Source: an uncultured Glaciecola sp. (GTDB lineage Bacteria; Pseudomonadota; Gammaproteobacteria; Enterobacterales; Alteromonadaceae). From it: a DNA stretch of 64,000 nucleotides. A program made the position numbers and the translations under genes. How positions within the stretch are numbered: the first letter of the stretch is position 1; each line of letters starts with the position of its first letter. Shown here one piece after another: positions 18,999-28,887 of the stretch. Under the pieces are notes generated by a model, which made no database searches, had not been told where the DNA came from, and worked only from the letters and a program-made list of their open reading frames with translations. Location: the NCBI GenBank assembly GCA_947496235.1, contig CANMCE010000005.1:62001-126000 (forward strand). The letters are read 5' to 3'.

Positions 18999-19314
18999 AA
19001 CTAGAAATCCATTCAATTTATAAAGCAAGTGTAGATGCAAAACAAATAACATGCCAGTTAAGATGGAAATACATAACGTATTGAAAAATATATATTATTT
19101 GATATTCATACAATTGATAGGTTTATTTTATGTAAAAAAAGCTGACAATACGGATTTTCTTCGAAAAAGGATCAATAATCGTAAAAACAATAGCTTAGCA
19201 ATAATGTGAAAAAAATGTAAACGATATCAATTAGACTTAAATATGATAATTTTATTGACAGTTGTCAAGTTTGTATAAATTTGTCATTCTCTGTTCCCTT
19301 GTGGATACAGATTA
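18999..19314. other. Divergent AT-rich intergenic region with a palindrome
   Basis: This 316-base AT-rich region separates the minus-strand PEP-CTERM-like gene from the plus-strand FG-GAP gene. It contains a perfect inverted repeat TTGACA-GT-TGTCAA (19255-19268), about 47 bases before the FG-GAP start, that could be an operator. TTGACA could also act as a -35, but no -10 lies at 16-18 bases. I see no gene and no confident promoter pair. Confidence 0.4.
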
Positions 19315-22300
19315 ATGCGACATGGAATGAACAGCTTATCTTTTCACTTAAAAGCTTTAATATGGTGCATGGCAACGCCGTTCATGTTGCAAGTGCATAC
19401 TAGCTATGCTCAAGTAGTTTCTCCAGAATTTGTACCGCCAAATTTACACCAATCGAAGATTGAAAACCTTACCTTAGAATCTATTAGTGCCAGATATGGT
19501 ATTTTTGCTAGGCATAAGTATTCATCGAGTAAAATTAGTTCGATCAAAGAAACTATAAGTGCGAGCGCTTGTGTACTTGATGTCAACAACGATGGGTTTC
19601 AAGATCTCTTAACCCTAAGCGGTGGCGGATTCCAAAGGGAATTCGGTCGTCCAGCATGGTGGGCAAAACCTAGCACTTATACATTGCATCTTAATGTGCA
19701 AGGCCGATACTTTAAATCAGTAGCCATTGAAAACACGAGTTTGGCCAATCAAGAAGGTATTAACTGTCATGCGGCTGATCTAAATGATGATGGTTTTCAG
19801 GATATAGTCATTACCCACCTTTCTGGTCACCAAATCCTTTTAAATAACACAATCCTTGATACACAAAGCAACTCGCCTTTTGTTGATGACCAGTTTATTG
19901 CTACAGGAGAAAAAAGTTTTCCCATTCACGCCTTAGTCGCCGATTTTAATGATGACGGTTTTCTTGATATCTACAGTAGTCATTTTATTAATTACACAAA
20001 GGGCCAAAAGACAGAACAATCTGAACAAGGTTTTTCTATTCAAAATCAAGTCAATTTTAAAGCGGCTTTATTTGATTCCCAACCCAATAAAATGTTCTTC
20101 CAAGACCCTAAGCAACCTTTGAATTTCCAACTTGCAGATGATCCCGTGTTTACCAGTGGTGTTGGACGTAGTTTATCCAGCTATTTCGTCGATCTAAATT
20201 TTGATGGCAAGCGAGATATCATTGTAACCAATGCCTTCGATTCTAGGAGTAGGGTTTTTTTAGCGGCAAGAAATAGCTACTCAGAAGCCTTAGGTGATTA
20301 TCGTTTATTTTTTGCTGATAACACACCTTTGATGATTTTTTCTAAACCCTATGTTTCAGATAAAAGGGCTAATATGCAGGCTTATTTAGGTAGAAAATCC
20401 GGAACTGCTAGCCAACTCAATTTTTTTAATACTGAAACTAAGCTATGGGAGACTGTCGCCAGTGAAGTAACGGATAGACGACTATCAATTCAAACCAATG
20501 AATGGGGAGGTGCAGCTGCAGATTTGGATGGAAATGGACTCTCGGACTACTTCATTGGCGCTGGGGGAATAATGCCAATGTCAGATAGTGGTCATTTTGT
20601 TATTGGGCAAGCGAATCGAATTTTACTGCAAACTGAATTAAATGTATTCGTTGAAAAATCTACAGAACAGTCAGCCTTTCTCCCTCAATCTTCTAGAGGA
20701 GCAGGATTTATTGATGTTGATAATGATGGGAGTTTAGAGCTAATAACAGCGAATAATAACGGCCCATTTTTACTGCAAAAAACCAGTTTTCCAGCCCCTG
20801 AGTTTTGGATTGGATTGCAGTTGCCTCGATCTGCTAAATTCGACCAAGCATTAGTAACTTTGGTCGCTGGAGAAAATCAGCTTAAGCAACAAAATGGCTT
20901 CGCAAAAAATGGCTTTTTGCAAAGTGATGGTCGATTATTATTTGTGTTGCCAAAAACTAGCGCTTGGATCTTACAAATTACATTGTCTAGTGGTGAATCT
21001 TTGGATTTTACCCTCACAGATCTTAATCAGTATTACTTGGTTACCCAAGAAGGTAATTTAGAGCAGATAGCAAAAACTCAACCTATGTCGGTCAATTATG
21101 GACCTCTAAAGGATTTACAAGAGATTCAAGGTTTACCTCAAGATAAACAACTGGCTTGGTTAGATATGCAAAACCCCAGTGCAGAAGTTTTTATACCTCT
21201 GCTTGATCAAGTGTGGAAATTTTTAAGTCCTGAAACTAAAACAGCGTTGTTTGATCGATATACCATAAATCCTTATTGGCTAAATCTGTACATAATAGAA
21301 AAGAGCTTACAGTATGACAGTGACATCTTGTCACAAAGCTTGATCCAATATTTGCAATCTATTGAACCTGAATATGCAGAACGTTGGGTTCTTCCATTTA
21401 TTGAGGGTTTACAGGGAGAAGCTTTGTGCAGGAGCATGGACGCCTTCAAAGCTATTTTTCATGAAGAAGAAGCTATGGTTTTGAGTAAGCAGCTGTTAGT
21501 GGCACCTTTGATAAAACAATTCAGAAGAGCGAATAATGCGGACAAACTTTGTATTCTTAACGCATTAGGTGAAGCGGAAAATCGGCGTATAACAGTTCAA
21601 CTTTTAAGTAGTTTAGCCCAGGAAAGTTCGAAGGAAGTAAAGGCTGCGATTATAAATACCCTTGGAAATATTAGAGATTCCAGAGCTAAACCAATCTTAG
21701 ATGATATTCTTGAAACATCCATGGAATCGGCGTTAATTGCGGAAAGTTTGATTGCACTTAAACGAATGCAATCTTTGGATTTAGCATCAGCTTTGCAATC
21801 TATTACTATTCGTTTAGACAAAAAGAAGAGGATTTCTGTGGTCAGCTACATAGTGACCAAAAACGATTACGCGGTATTTCTTGCCGAAGATCGCCGTCAA
21901 TTAAGAGAGTTTTTTAATCAGGCAACGCCATTTGAGCTGGAGGGGACTAGCGTAGTTGAATTGTTAATGGCGAACTTAGTTCAAACAGCTAATTCAGATT
22001 TGATATCAAATTATTTATCCAGTGAAGACACAAAGGTAAGAGTACTGGCTGCCTATATGTTGCAAAGCCAACTAAAAAATGGAAAAAATTCTTCTAGATA
22101 CAGCCAAATAATAGCGCAAGAACTTACTCCCGAATCCTTGTCATTGATTGACAAAACAGGTTTAAAAAGCGGCTTTAATTTAACACCTCCTCAAGTAAAC
22201 TTATTGCTTAACCGCTGGCTCGACAACTATGATGACTCTCAATTCGCTAGTTTATTCAAGCGTCTGACTCATCTAGAAATTTCGACATTTTTATTGGCTA

Positions 22301-22821
22301 ATTCAGAGCAAGGCATAAAAATATTGAAAAGCCTTAATGGTGGTCAATTGCATTGGCCAAGCATAGTCAATGGACTGGATAAAATGCAGTCAGAACAAAA
22401 ACAAGCATTATTGAGCCTATGGTATCAAGACTGTCCAAGTCTTTGTCAGTCAGCTTCGGACTCCACTACTTCTATCTCGCAAAAAATACGTTTAATATTG
22501 AACCAGCTATATTCTTCCGTGGATGAGCCCAATGAAAGCCAGATTCTATTGCTTGAGAGGGCTGCAGAAAACGATTGGCAGGTGGTGATAGGAATTCTTG
22601 ATCAGAAGTTATCTAAATTAACAGAAGGCCAAGTTTTACGTGTGATAAGGAAGCTTCCTTGGTCTCAGTTGAATGATCATAAACCGTTTTTAGAAAAAAT
22701 TAGAGCGATCATTCGAACTGTAAATGGCAGAGCTAGCAATTATGAAAGTGCGACATTTGACCAAAAGTGGTTTATGTTTGAACAGCAATTGTGGGCCGAA
22801 TACATAAGCGCAGAGGAATGA
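19315..22821 (+). CDS. Secreted FG-GAP/VCBS and HEAT-repeat protein
   Basis: A 1168-residue protein with a signal peptide (ending SYAQ, near residue 33). Residues about 80-500 hold at least six calcium-binding FG-GAP/VCBS motifs: DVNNDGFQD, DLNDDGFQD, DFNDDGFLD, DLNFDGKRD, DLDGNGLSD and DVDNDGSLE. They form an integrin-like beta propeller. A short region with ASPIC-like character follows (about 510-590). The C-terminal half is alpha-helical, with HEAT-type repeats around 700-860 (for example SSKEVKAAIINTLGNIRD). The next gene, a multiheme cytochrome, starts 18 bases later, so they form an operon. I infer an extracytoplasmic scaffold working with that cytochrome; the substrate is unknown. A second ATG at 19327 is possible, but the first has the better-spaced upstream purines. 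Confidence 0.75.
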   Translation: MRHGMNSLSFHLKALIWCMATPFMLQVHTSYAQVVSPEFVPPNLHQSKIENLTLESISARYGIFARHKYSSSKISSIKETISASACVLDVNNDGFQDLLTLSGGGFQREFGRPAWWAKPSTYTLHLNVQGRYFKSVAIENTSLANQEGINCHAADLNDDGFQDIVITHLSGHQILLNNTILDTQSNSPFVDDQFIATGEKSFPIHALVADFNDDGFLDIYSSHFINYTKGQKTEQSEQGFSIQNQVNFKAALFDSQPNKMFFQDPKQPLNFQLADDPVFTSGVGRSLSSYFVDLNFDGKRDIIVTNAFDSRSRVFLAARNSYSEALGDYRLFFADNTPLMIFSKPYVSDKRANMQAYLGRKSGTASQLNFFNTETKLWETVASEVTDRRLSIQTNEWGGAAADLDGNGLSDYFIGAGGIMPMSDSGHFVIGQANRILLQTELNVFVEKSTEQSAFLPQSSRGAGFIDVDNDGSLELITANNNGPFLLQKTSFPAPEFWIGLQLPRSAKFDQALVTLVAGENQLKQQNGFAKNGFLQSDGRLLFVLPKTSAWILQITLSSGESLDFTLTDLNQYYLVTQEGNLEQIAKTQPMSVNYGPLKDLQEIQGLPQDKQLAWLDMQNPSAEVFIPLLDQVWKFLSPETKTALFDRYTINPYWLNLYIIEKSLQYDSDILSQSLIQYLQSIEPEYAERWVLPFIEGLQGEALCRSMDAFKAIFHEEEAMVLSKQLLVAPLIKQFRRANNADKLCILNALGEAENRRITVQLLSSLAQESSKEVKAAIINTLGNIRDSRAKPILDDILETSMESALIAESLIALKRMQSLDLASALQSITIRLDKKKRISVVSYIVTKNDYAVFLAEDRRQLREFFNQATPFELEGTSVVELLMANLVQTANSDLISNYLSSEDTKVRVLAAYMLQSQLKNGKNSSRYSQIIAQELTPESLSLIDKTGLKSGFNLTPPQVNLLLNRWLDNYDDSQFASLFKRLTHLEISTFLLANSEQGIKILKSLNGGQLHWPSIVNGLDKMQSEQKQALLSLWYQDCPSLCQSASDSTTSISQKIRLILNQLYSSVDEPNESQILLLERAAENDWQVVIGILDQKLSKLTEGQVLRVIRKLPWSQLNDHKPFLEKIRAIIRTVNGRASNYESATFDQKWFMFEQQLWAEYISAEE

Positions 22822-22839
22822 GTTTTATGGACAACAATC

Positions 22840-24906
22840 ATGTTTGCCGTTAAAAACCTTTTACAATCCGAACAAAGATTGTCGAAGTGGATGAATGCCA
22901 CCATGTTGGCCTCATTCATTACGGGGTTAGTTGCTTGGATTATAGATCTGCATAATGTTTATACCCAAATAAACTCTCTTGTCCATATTCTGATTGGCAC
23001 CTTCTTTTTTGTACTAGCAACGCCCTACTTTTATGTCCATTTTAGACGCACTTTAGCCTTTCGGCGAGCTGGGCTTATTTTCAGTGGATTATGCTTGTTG
23101 GCTCTATGGTTGGTCTTAATTTATACCGGTTTTTACATCGCTATTTTTGGACTCAGCGAATCTACTGGATACGTTTTACAGGTTCACTTGGTCAGTGTCT
23201 TAAGTTTTGTTGCAGTACTTATTCTGCATATTTTGGTACATGTGGTCTTTTTTCCTAAAAATCGCCAAAAAAGTACTTCAGGACAATTTCCTAGTTACAC
23301 CAAGGGGAGTAAGTCTCTGTTATTGAAAGTAAATATTGCCGTTCAAGCTAGCATGTTGCTGGTGGTTTTGGGATTCGCAATAGCAACACCTGAAAAAACA
23401 CCCACACAAGCAATTATCCAACCTTATCAGTATAATTATGGCGAGCATAAATTTCGCCCCGCACAAACTGAAACCCATGATGATCAGTTTGTTCGTTATG
23501 AAGATATTGCCAAGTCGCAAAAATGTGTGAACTGCCATACCGAATTAGGTGAACAGTGGATGTCATCTATCCATAGGATGGCGGCAGCCGATCCCGCTTA
23601 TGTGACTAACATAGATTTATTGACCAAAAATAAAGGTATGTCAGCAGCGCGTTATTGTGAAGGTTGTCATGCTCCAATTGCATTGCTTACTGGCCAGTTG
23701 ACCGAAGGTGGGTTCCATGGCGGTACTATCAATACTCAGGCCCATGCCGAAGGTATTTCCTGCATGAGTTGTCACGGTATTCAATCTTTGAGTCACGAGA
23801 AAGGCAATGGTAGCTATGTATTTGCCCCTAGTACTGATTATCTGTTTGCTGAAACATCAAATGCAATGTTGGAATGGATAAATGAACGTTTAATTAAAGT
23901 AAATCCAGCCCAACATCGTAAAGAAATGGCAAATCCATTGATACAAGATCCAAAAATGTGTGCATCCTGCCACTCACAGTTTATGGATAAGGAAATGAAT
24001 AGTTGGGGTTGGCTTAAAATGCAGGATGAATATTCTGCCTGGGTAGATAGTCCTTATGCTCAACATCATGATAGAGAATTCGCAAATGCTGATTATACTC
24101 GATGTCAGGATTGTCATATGCCCCTTGTTGATGCCAAAGATCCTTCCGCCAATACAGATGGCAAAGCCAGAAGTCACAGATTTATTGGCGCCAATACCTT
24201 TGTGCCTGTTATGCGAAACGATAAAACCCAGTTTGAACTAACCAAGAAATTTTTACAGACTAATAAAATTCGATTGGATATTGACGAACCAAATCGACAA
24301 GATGCTTATCATTCAGAATTTCACTTGGATGAGTCCTTAAGAGATTTAACCGAAGCACCATTTTTCTTTTACTTAGGAGAAACGGCTAAGCTAGATGTGG
24401 TAGTAACAAATGTTGGGGTCGGTCACGATTTTCCTGGTGGGACAATTGATATCAACCAAGTCTGGTTAGAGTTTAAAGTAGTGGATGCTCACGGAGAGGT
24501 GGTATATCACAGTGGTGATATCGATGAGCAAGGTTTTGTGGATCAAGATGCTTATTTTTACCGCTCAAAACCAGTCGACAGGTTTGGCAATCATGTGTGG
24601 AAACATGATTTGTTTAATATGGTGGGGCGCTCATTCAAACGCACTATTCCAGCCGGTAAGTCAGATATTGTTAATTATAGTTTTGATGTCCCAATGTGGG
24701 TAGAACCACCGCTCACAGCAACTGTTAGGTTGCGATATCGCAAACTAAATAATCAGTATGCGACTTGGGCCCTCAAAGAACAGTATTTTGCATTACCAAT
24801 AGTGGATATGGCTTGGGAATCTTTAGATATTCCAATTGAGTTAGTGCCCAAAGTAATAGATCACAATGCTTCTAACAAAGGAGATACTGGAAACGTATCC
24901 CCTTAG
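22840..24906 (+). CDS. Membrane-anchored pentaheme c-type cytochrome
   Basis: A 688-residue protein. Residues 1-190 contain about five membrane helices with several histidines in or near them (H38, H49, H67, H116, H130, H134). A periplasmic domain follows with five CXXCH heme c motifs at about 229 (CVNCH), 273 (CEGCH), 308 (CMSCH), 374 (CASCH) and 422 (CQDCH). The heme spacing and the HMPLVDAKD context resemble cytochrome c554/multiheme-family domains. The last 200 residues are beta-rich, with an Ig-like part (VVVTNVGVGHDFPGG). The membrane histidines could bind heme b or take electrons from quinol, but that is inference. The electron acceptor or substrate is unknown. It is co-transcribed with the FG-GAP/HEAT protein. 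Confidence 0.8.
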   Translation: MFAVKNLLQSEQRLSKWMNATMLASFITGLVAWIIDLHNVYTQINSLVHILIGTFFFVLATPYFYVHFRRTLAFRRAGLIFSGLCLLALWLVLIYTGFYIAIFGLSESTGYVLQVHLVSVLSFVAVLILHILVHVVFFPKNRQKSTSGQFPSYTKGSKSLLLKVNIAVQASMLLVVLGFAIATPEKTPTQAIIQPYQYNYGEHKFRPAQTETHDDQFVRYEDIAKSQKCVNCHTELGEQWMSSIHRMAAADPAYVTNIDLLTKNKGMSAARYCEGCHAPIALLTGQLTEGGFHGGTINTQAHAEGISCMSCHGIQSLSHEKGNGSYVFAPSTDYLFAETSNAMLEWINERLIKVNPAQHRKEMANPLIQDPKMCASCHSQFMDKEMNSWGWLKMQDEYSAWVDSPYAQHHDREFANADYTRCQDCHMPLVDAKDPSANTDGKARSHRFIGANTFVPVMRNDKTQFELTKKFLQTNKIRLDIDEPNRQDAYHSEFHLDESLRDLTEAPFFFYLGETAKLDVVVTNVGVGHDFPGGTIDINQVWLEFKVVDAHGEVVYHSGDIDEQGFVDQDAYFYRSKPVDRFGNHVWKHDLFNMVGRSFKRTIPAGKSDIVNYSFDVPMWVEPPLTATVRLRYRKLNNQYATWALKEQYFALPIVDMAWESLDIPIELVPKVIDHNASNKGDTGNVSP
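24878..24904. terminator. Hairpin at the convergent end of the cytochrome and antiporter genes
   Basis: AAGGAGATAC (24878-24887) pairs with GTATCCCCTT (24895-24904), with one mismatch and a 7-base loop. It spans the last codons of the cytochrome gene, seven bases from the stop of the convergent antiporter gene. No T-tract follows, so this is only a possible transcript-end structure. Confidence 0.3.
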
Positions 24907-24913
24907 AAGCGTC

Positions 24914-26698
24914 TTATAGCGGTAAAATCAAACTGACAATGGACTTGATCTGTAAATCGTCAAGTTCGCTTTCGTCTCGCACCGGTATAATTTTGTTTTT
25001 ATCCGTCCTTACTATCAATGGAATATATTTTCCAGCATTGGTGTTTTGATAATCTTTAAAACTATATTCTTCGGTGAGTTTAGTACTCTTGATCTCTGCT
25101 CCTTCACGCATTAAAGAGGCTAACTCCGAATATGTATGACCACTGAATAACCCTAGACTCTGGCGATATTTTTGATTCGGCTGGTGGGCTTGCATGCCAC
25201 TATTTTCACCATATGACAGACCGGTGACTTTATTGTTTCCTAGTTCATGTTGAAAATGATGAGTGACCAAAGAATTAGCATATCGATAGGGAGACACTAT
25301 CAATACCTGACCAATACCGGTTAAATCCATGGTGCGCTGAGCATGTTCAGAACTTGGATTACCATAATAGGTGTTGATACCGTCCATGCGCGCGATAGAA
25401 ATAGATTCCCAGTTAGTATCAGCGACCAAAACCTTTACTTCCGATTTTGTCAGTTCCTTGGCCAGAGCTCTAGCAAACTCATTCGCACCAAAGAGTAAGA
25501 AACCTTTAGCAGTAGGGGCTTGAACACCTAACCAGGCAGCAATAGGTTTCGCGCTAATACTTTGCAATAACACGGTCGAGATAATAATGAAAAAAACCAA
25601 GGATACGATTAACTCAGCATTTTCATAACCTTGTTGCTGTAATTTTAATGCAAATAATGCGCTTACAGCCGCTGCTACAATTCCCCTTGGCGCTATCCAA
25701 TTGATCAGTACTTTTTCTTTCCAGTGAATATCGGTTCCTTGAGTAGCTATCATCACCGCTAGTGGACGAGCCACTAGAAACATGATTGCTAAAATGATGC
25801 CCGCGCCAGTTGCCAAGTCAGCAACTTGAGATAAATCGACTCTGGCCGCAAGTATAATGAATAAGCCAGAAATCAATAATACACTCAATGTTTCTTTAAA
25901 TTCTAAGATACCTTCAACGTCTACATTTTTACTATTGGCTAACCAAATCCCCATGATAGTCACAGTGATTAAGCCTGATTCGTGGGCCACAATATTTGAT
26001 AACTGAAAAGCACCTAAAACCGTTGAAAAGACTAGGGTATTCACTAAGTACTCGGGTACTAAATGACGTTTCAACACCCATCCGAGGATAAAGCCACAAA
26101 GGACACCAACAACGGAACCCGCGACTACAGTTTTACCAAAGGTAAACAGGGTAAATAAAAACGCATTTTGAGAAGCCAAGATAAATTCAAATACCAGTAC
26201 TGCTAGTATCGCACCTATAGGATCGATAATGATGCCTTCCCATCGCAGTACTTGTGAAATGTTGTGGCTGGGTCGCACTGATCGTAACAACGGCATTATC
26301 ACCGTTGGCCCAGTGACTGTTACTATGGCACTAAAAAGAAAGGCCATCTGCCAAGATAAATCTAAAATATAATGAGCGGCAGGGGCTACCACTATCCAGG
26401 AGATAAAAACGCCTATAGTACATAAGCTTGTTACCACCTTGCCATGAGCTCCAAGCTCTTTAAAATTAAGTGTTAATGCGCCTTCAAACAAAATAATGGC
26501 AACTGCCAAGGACACAAAAGGAAACAATAAATCGCCAAACAAGGCATCACTGTCGAGTATACCTGTCACCGGGCCCACCAGAATCCCAATTAATAACAAG
26601 GGTAGAATTGCAGGAAGACGAACTTTAGTCGCGATGAGCTGGCAGGTAATGGATAAAACACCGATCATTACCAATTGAAACGAGGGATCTTGTAGCAT
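24914..26698 (-). CDS. Cation:proton antiporter (CPA family) with TrkA-N/RCK-like domain
   Basis: A 594-residue inner-membrane protein. Residues 1-390 have about 12 hydrophobic helices with the monovalent cation:proton antiporter pattern, for example FEGALTLNFKELG and AIVTVTGPTVIMPLLR. The C-terminal 190 residues form a nucleotide-binding TrkA-N-like domain (GFLLFGANEFARALAKEL, then VADTNWESISIARMDG) as in potassium- or sodium-linked antiporters. It should exchange Na+ or K+ for protons in pH and salt homeostasis, fitting a marine cell. It stands alone, convergent with the cytochrome gene and divergent from rimK across 209 bases. The ion specificity cannot be read from the sequence. Confidence 0.85.
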   Translation of the reverse strand: MLQDPSFQLVMIGVLSITCQLIATKVRLPAILPLLLIGILVGPVTGILDSDALFGDLLFPFVSLAVAIILFEGALTLNFKELGAHGKVVTSLCTIGVFISWIVVAPAAHYILDLSWQMAFLFSAIVTVTGPTVIMPLLRSVRPSHNISQVLRWEGIIIDPIGAILAVLVFEFILASQNAFLFTLFTFGKTVVAGSVVGVLCGFILGWVLKRHLVPEYLVNTLVFSTVLGAFQLSNIVAHESGLITVTIMGIWLANSKNVDVEGILEFKETLSVLLISGLFIILAARVDLSQVADLATGAGIILAIMFLVARPLAVMIATQGTDIHWKEKVLINWIAPRGIVAAAVSALFALKLQQQGYENAELIVSLVFFIIISTVLLQSISAKPIAAWLGVQAPTAKGFLLFGANEFARALAKELTKSEVKVLVADTNWESISIARMDGINTYYGNPSSEHAQRTMDLTGIGQVLIVSPYRYANSLVTHHFQHELGNNKVTGLSYGENSGMQAHQPNQKYRQSLGLFSGHTYSELASLMREGAEIKSTKLTEEYSFKDYQNTNAGKYIPLIVRTDKNKIIPVRDESELDDLQIKSIVSLILPL

Positions 26699-26907
26699 CA
26701 GCTTCCTTATTATTTATTCTGCCTATCGCAACTTTGTTTATATGGCGCGATTGGAGGGAGTGATCACTTTTATTCTGTACAAGCAAACTCACTCTACCCT
26801 AATTTGCTGGATTTGATAAAAAATTTTTACCTGTTAGGCTAAATTTTAATGACGGAAGCAAAATTTCGTGAAACTATCTATGCCAACTCAATAAAAAGGT
26901 CACTATT

Positions 26908-27813
26908 GTGAAAATCGGAATCCTTTCTCGAAACAAAAATCTGTATTCAACCAAACGCTTAGTCGAGGCGGGTGAAGCCAGAGGTCACGAAGTAGATGTG
27001 ATAGATACCCTACATTGCTACATGGATATTACCAGCTCGCGACCAGCGGTAAGGTTTAAAGGTGTTCAACTGCCAGAATATGATGCCATTATTCCTCGTA
27101 TTGGCGCTAGCATAACTTTTTATGGCACGGCAGTTGTTCGTCAATTTGAAATGATGGGTTCATTCAGTGTGAATGAATCTGTCGCTATTAGTCGTTCCAG
27201 AGATAAATTACGCTCGATGCAACTATTATCAAGAAAAGGTATTGGCTTGCCGAGAACTGGATTTGCCCACAGCCCTGACAATGTTAAAGATCTTATTAAA
27301 AATGTCGGCGGAGCCCCGGTTGTCATCAAACTACTTGAAGGTACTCAAGGTATCGGTGTAGTGCTAGCTGAAACAAACAAAGCGGCAGAAAGTATCATTG
27401 AAGCCTTCATGGGAATCAAAGCTAACATTTTAGTACAAGAATTTATAAAAGAAGCTGGTGGTTCAGATATACGTTGTTTTGTTATCGGTGGTAAGGTGGT
27501 TGCCGCGATGAAACGACAAGGCGCAGAAGGTGAATTCCGTAGTAATTTGCACCGCGGTGGTACAGCTGTGTTAACTAAAATTTCCGCCAAAGAAAGAGCC
27601 ACAGCCATTGCTGCAGCTAAAGCTATGGGGTTAAACGTGTGCGGAGTTGATTTACTTAGAGCAAGCAGTGGACCTGTAGTTATGGAAGTGAATTCTTCCC
27701 CAGGACTAGAAGGGATAGAAGCTGCGACTTCGAAAGACGTTGCTTCTATGATCTATCAATTTATTGAAAAAAATGCCAAACCTTATCGTACCAAAACAAA
27801 AGGAAGAGGATAA
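26908..27813 (+). CDS. rimK: Ribosomal protein S6--L-glutamate ligase RimK (ATP-grasp)
   Basis: 301 residues, the usual RimK length, with an N-terminal pre-ATP-grasp domain ([20 protein letters not shown]), then ATP-grasp motifs: [14 protein letters not shown] (ATP loop), [20 protein letters not shown], and the metal-binding end [15 protein letters not shown]. RimK adds glutamate residues to the C-terminus of S6 and can make poly-alpha-glutamate, tuning the ribosome and translation. The start is GTG at 26908 with AAAAAGGT seven bases upstream. The aspartoacylase-type gene begins 3 bases after its stop and a retropepsin-type hydrolase follows, so this is a RimK operon. Confidence 0.93.
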   Translation: MKIGILSRNKNLYSTKRLVEAGEARGHEVDVIDTLHCYMDITSSRPAVRFKGVQLPEYDAIIPRIGASITFYGTAVVRQFEMMGSFSVNESVAISRSRDKLRSMQLLSRKGIGLPRTGFAHSPDNVKDLIKNVGGAPVVIKLLEGTQGIGVVLAETNKAAESIIEAFMGIKANILVQEFIKEAGGSDIRCFVIGGKVVAAMKRQGAEGEFRSNLHRGGTAVLTKISAKERATAIAAAKAMGLNVCGVDLLRASSGPVVMEVNSSPGLEGIEAATSKDVASMIYQFIEKNAKPYRTKTKGRG

Positions 27814-27816
27814 CGG

Positions 27817-28869
27817 GTGAGTAAACATTCGGAAGTATTAAAGATCGGGCAACACAAGATTTTGCCAGGTCAGCGTGTAAAGCTGCAATTACCGGTTGCG
27901 AAGCTTTATACAAATACAGAAATGTCTATTCCTGTAGAAGTGATTCGCGCCAAGAAACCTGGCCCTGTGGTATTTTTAAGTGCGGCTATTCATGGCGATG
28001 AGCTAAATGGTATAGAGACAATTCGTCGATTGTTAGCGATGAAAACTTATCGCTTGGCAGCGGGGACTATTATTGCTGTGCCCATAGTAAACGTGTACGG
28101 CATGTTAAACCAAAGCAGATATATGCCCGATAGACGCGATCTTAATCGTTGTTTTCCAGGCTCTCCGAAAGGCTCGTTGGCAGGAAGATTAGCGCACTTA
28201 TTTTTAAATGAAATCGTCAAAAAATGCGATTATGGCATCGATTTTCATACGGGCGCTATTCACCGTAGTAATTTGCCCCAAATTCGCGCAAATTTAAGTG
28301 ATGAAGAAACCAATGAATTAGCTAAGTCCTTTGGTGTTCCAGTATTGTTAAATGCAGATTTACGTGACGGTTCTTTGCGCGAAAGTGCTTTAGAGATGGG
28401 AGTTAAAATTCTACTCTATGAAGCAGGACAGGCACTGCGCTTTGACGAATTATCGATTCGCTTAGGCATTCGGGGAATTTTAAATGTATTGAGTCATCTG
28501 GAAATGGTGAAATTACGTAAGAAGCGCCGAACACACCCCAAAACTGAACCCTTTACAGCTAATAAGTCAACATGGATTAGAGCGACTTGCAGTGGAACAG
28601 TAAGAGACATGAAACATCTAGGGGATCACGTTAAAAAAGGGCAGGTACTTGCTGAAATTTGCAGTCCAACGGGTGATTTTGTTGAAAAACTCAAAGTGCC
28701 CTTTGGTGGTGTTATTATTGGTAAGCAAAATATTCCTTTGGTGCAAGAAGGTGATGCAATGTATCACATCGCTATGTTTGAAGAGCCTGGTGAAGTTGCT
28801 GAACACATAGAGTTAATGCAAGACAAAATTAATCTAGATGCAGAAGTGGATGAAATCAAAACGATTTGA
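27817..28869 (+). CDS. Succinylglutamate desuccinylase/aspartoacylase family zinc hydrolase
   Basis: 350 residues. The zinc-site motif HGDELNGIE and the later DFHTGAIHRSN fit the M14-like AstE/AspA family. The C-terminal part (ATCSGTVRDMKHLGDHVKKG) is the biotinyl-lipoyl-like beta domain common in this subgroup. The start is GTG at 27817, with GAGGA seven bases upstream. It lies directly after rimK and before the retropepsin-like gene. A plausible role is trimming of amide-linked glutamate or related acyl-amino acids made by RimK; this is inferred from context and the true substrate is unknown. Confidence 0.85.
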   Translation: MSKHSEVLKIGQHKILPGQRVKLQLPVAKLYTNTEMSIPVEVIRAKKPGPVVFLSAAIHGDELNGIETIRRLLAMKTYRLAAGTIIAVPIVNVYGMLNQSRYMPDRRDLNRCFPGSPKGSLAGRLAHLFLNEIVKKCDYGIDFHTGAIHRSNLPQIRANLSDEETNELAKSFGVPVLLNADLRDGSLRESALEMGVKILLYEAGQALRFDELSIRLGIRGILNVLSHLEMVKLRKKRRTHPKTEPFTANKSTWIRATCSGTVRDMKHLGDHVKKGQVLAEICSPTGDFVEKLKVPFGGVIIGKQNIPLVQEGDAMYHIAMFEEPGEVAEHIELMQDKINLDAEVDEIKTI

Positions 28870-28887
28870 TTGAGTTTGGAGAATTAA

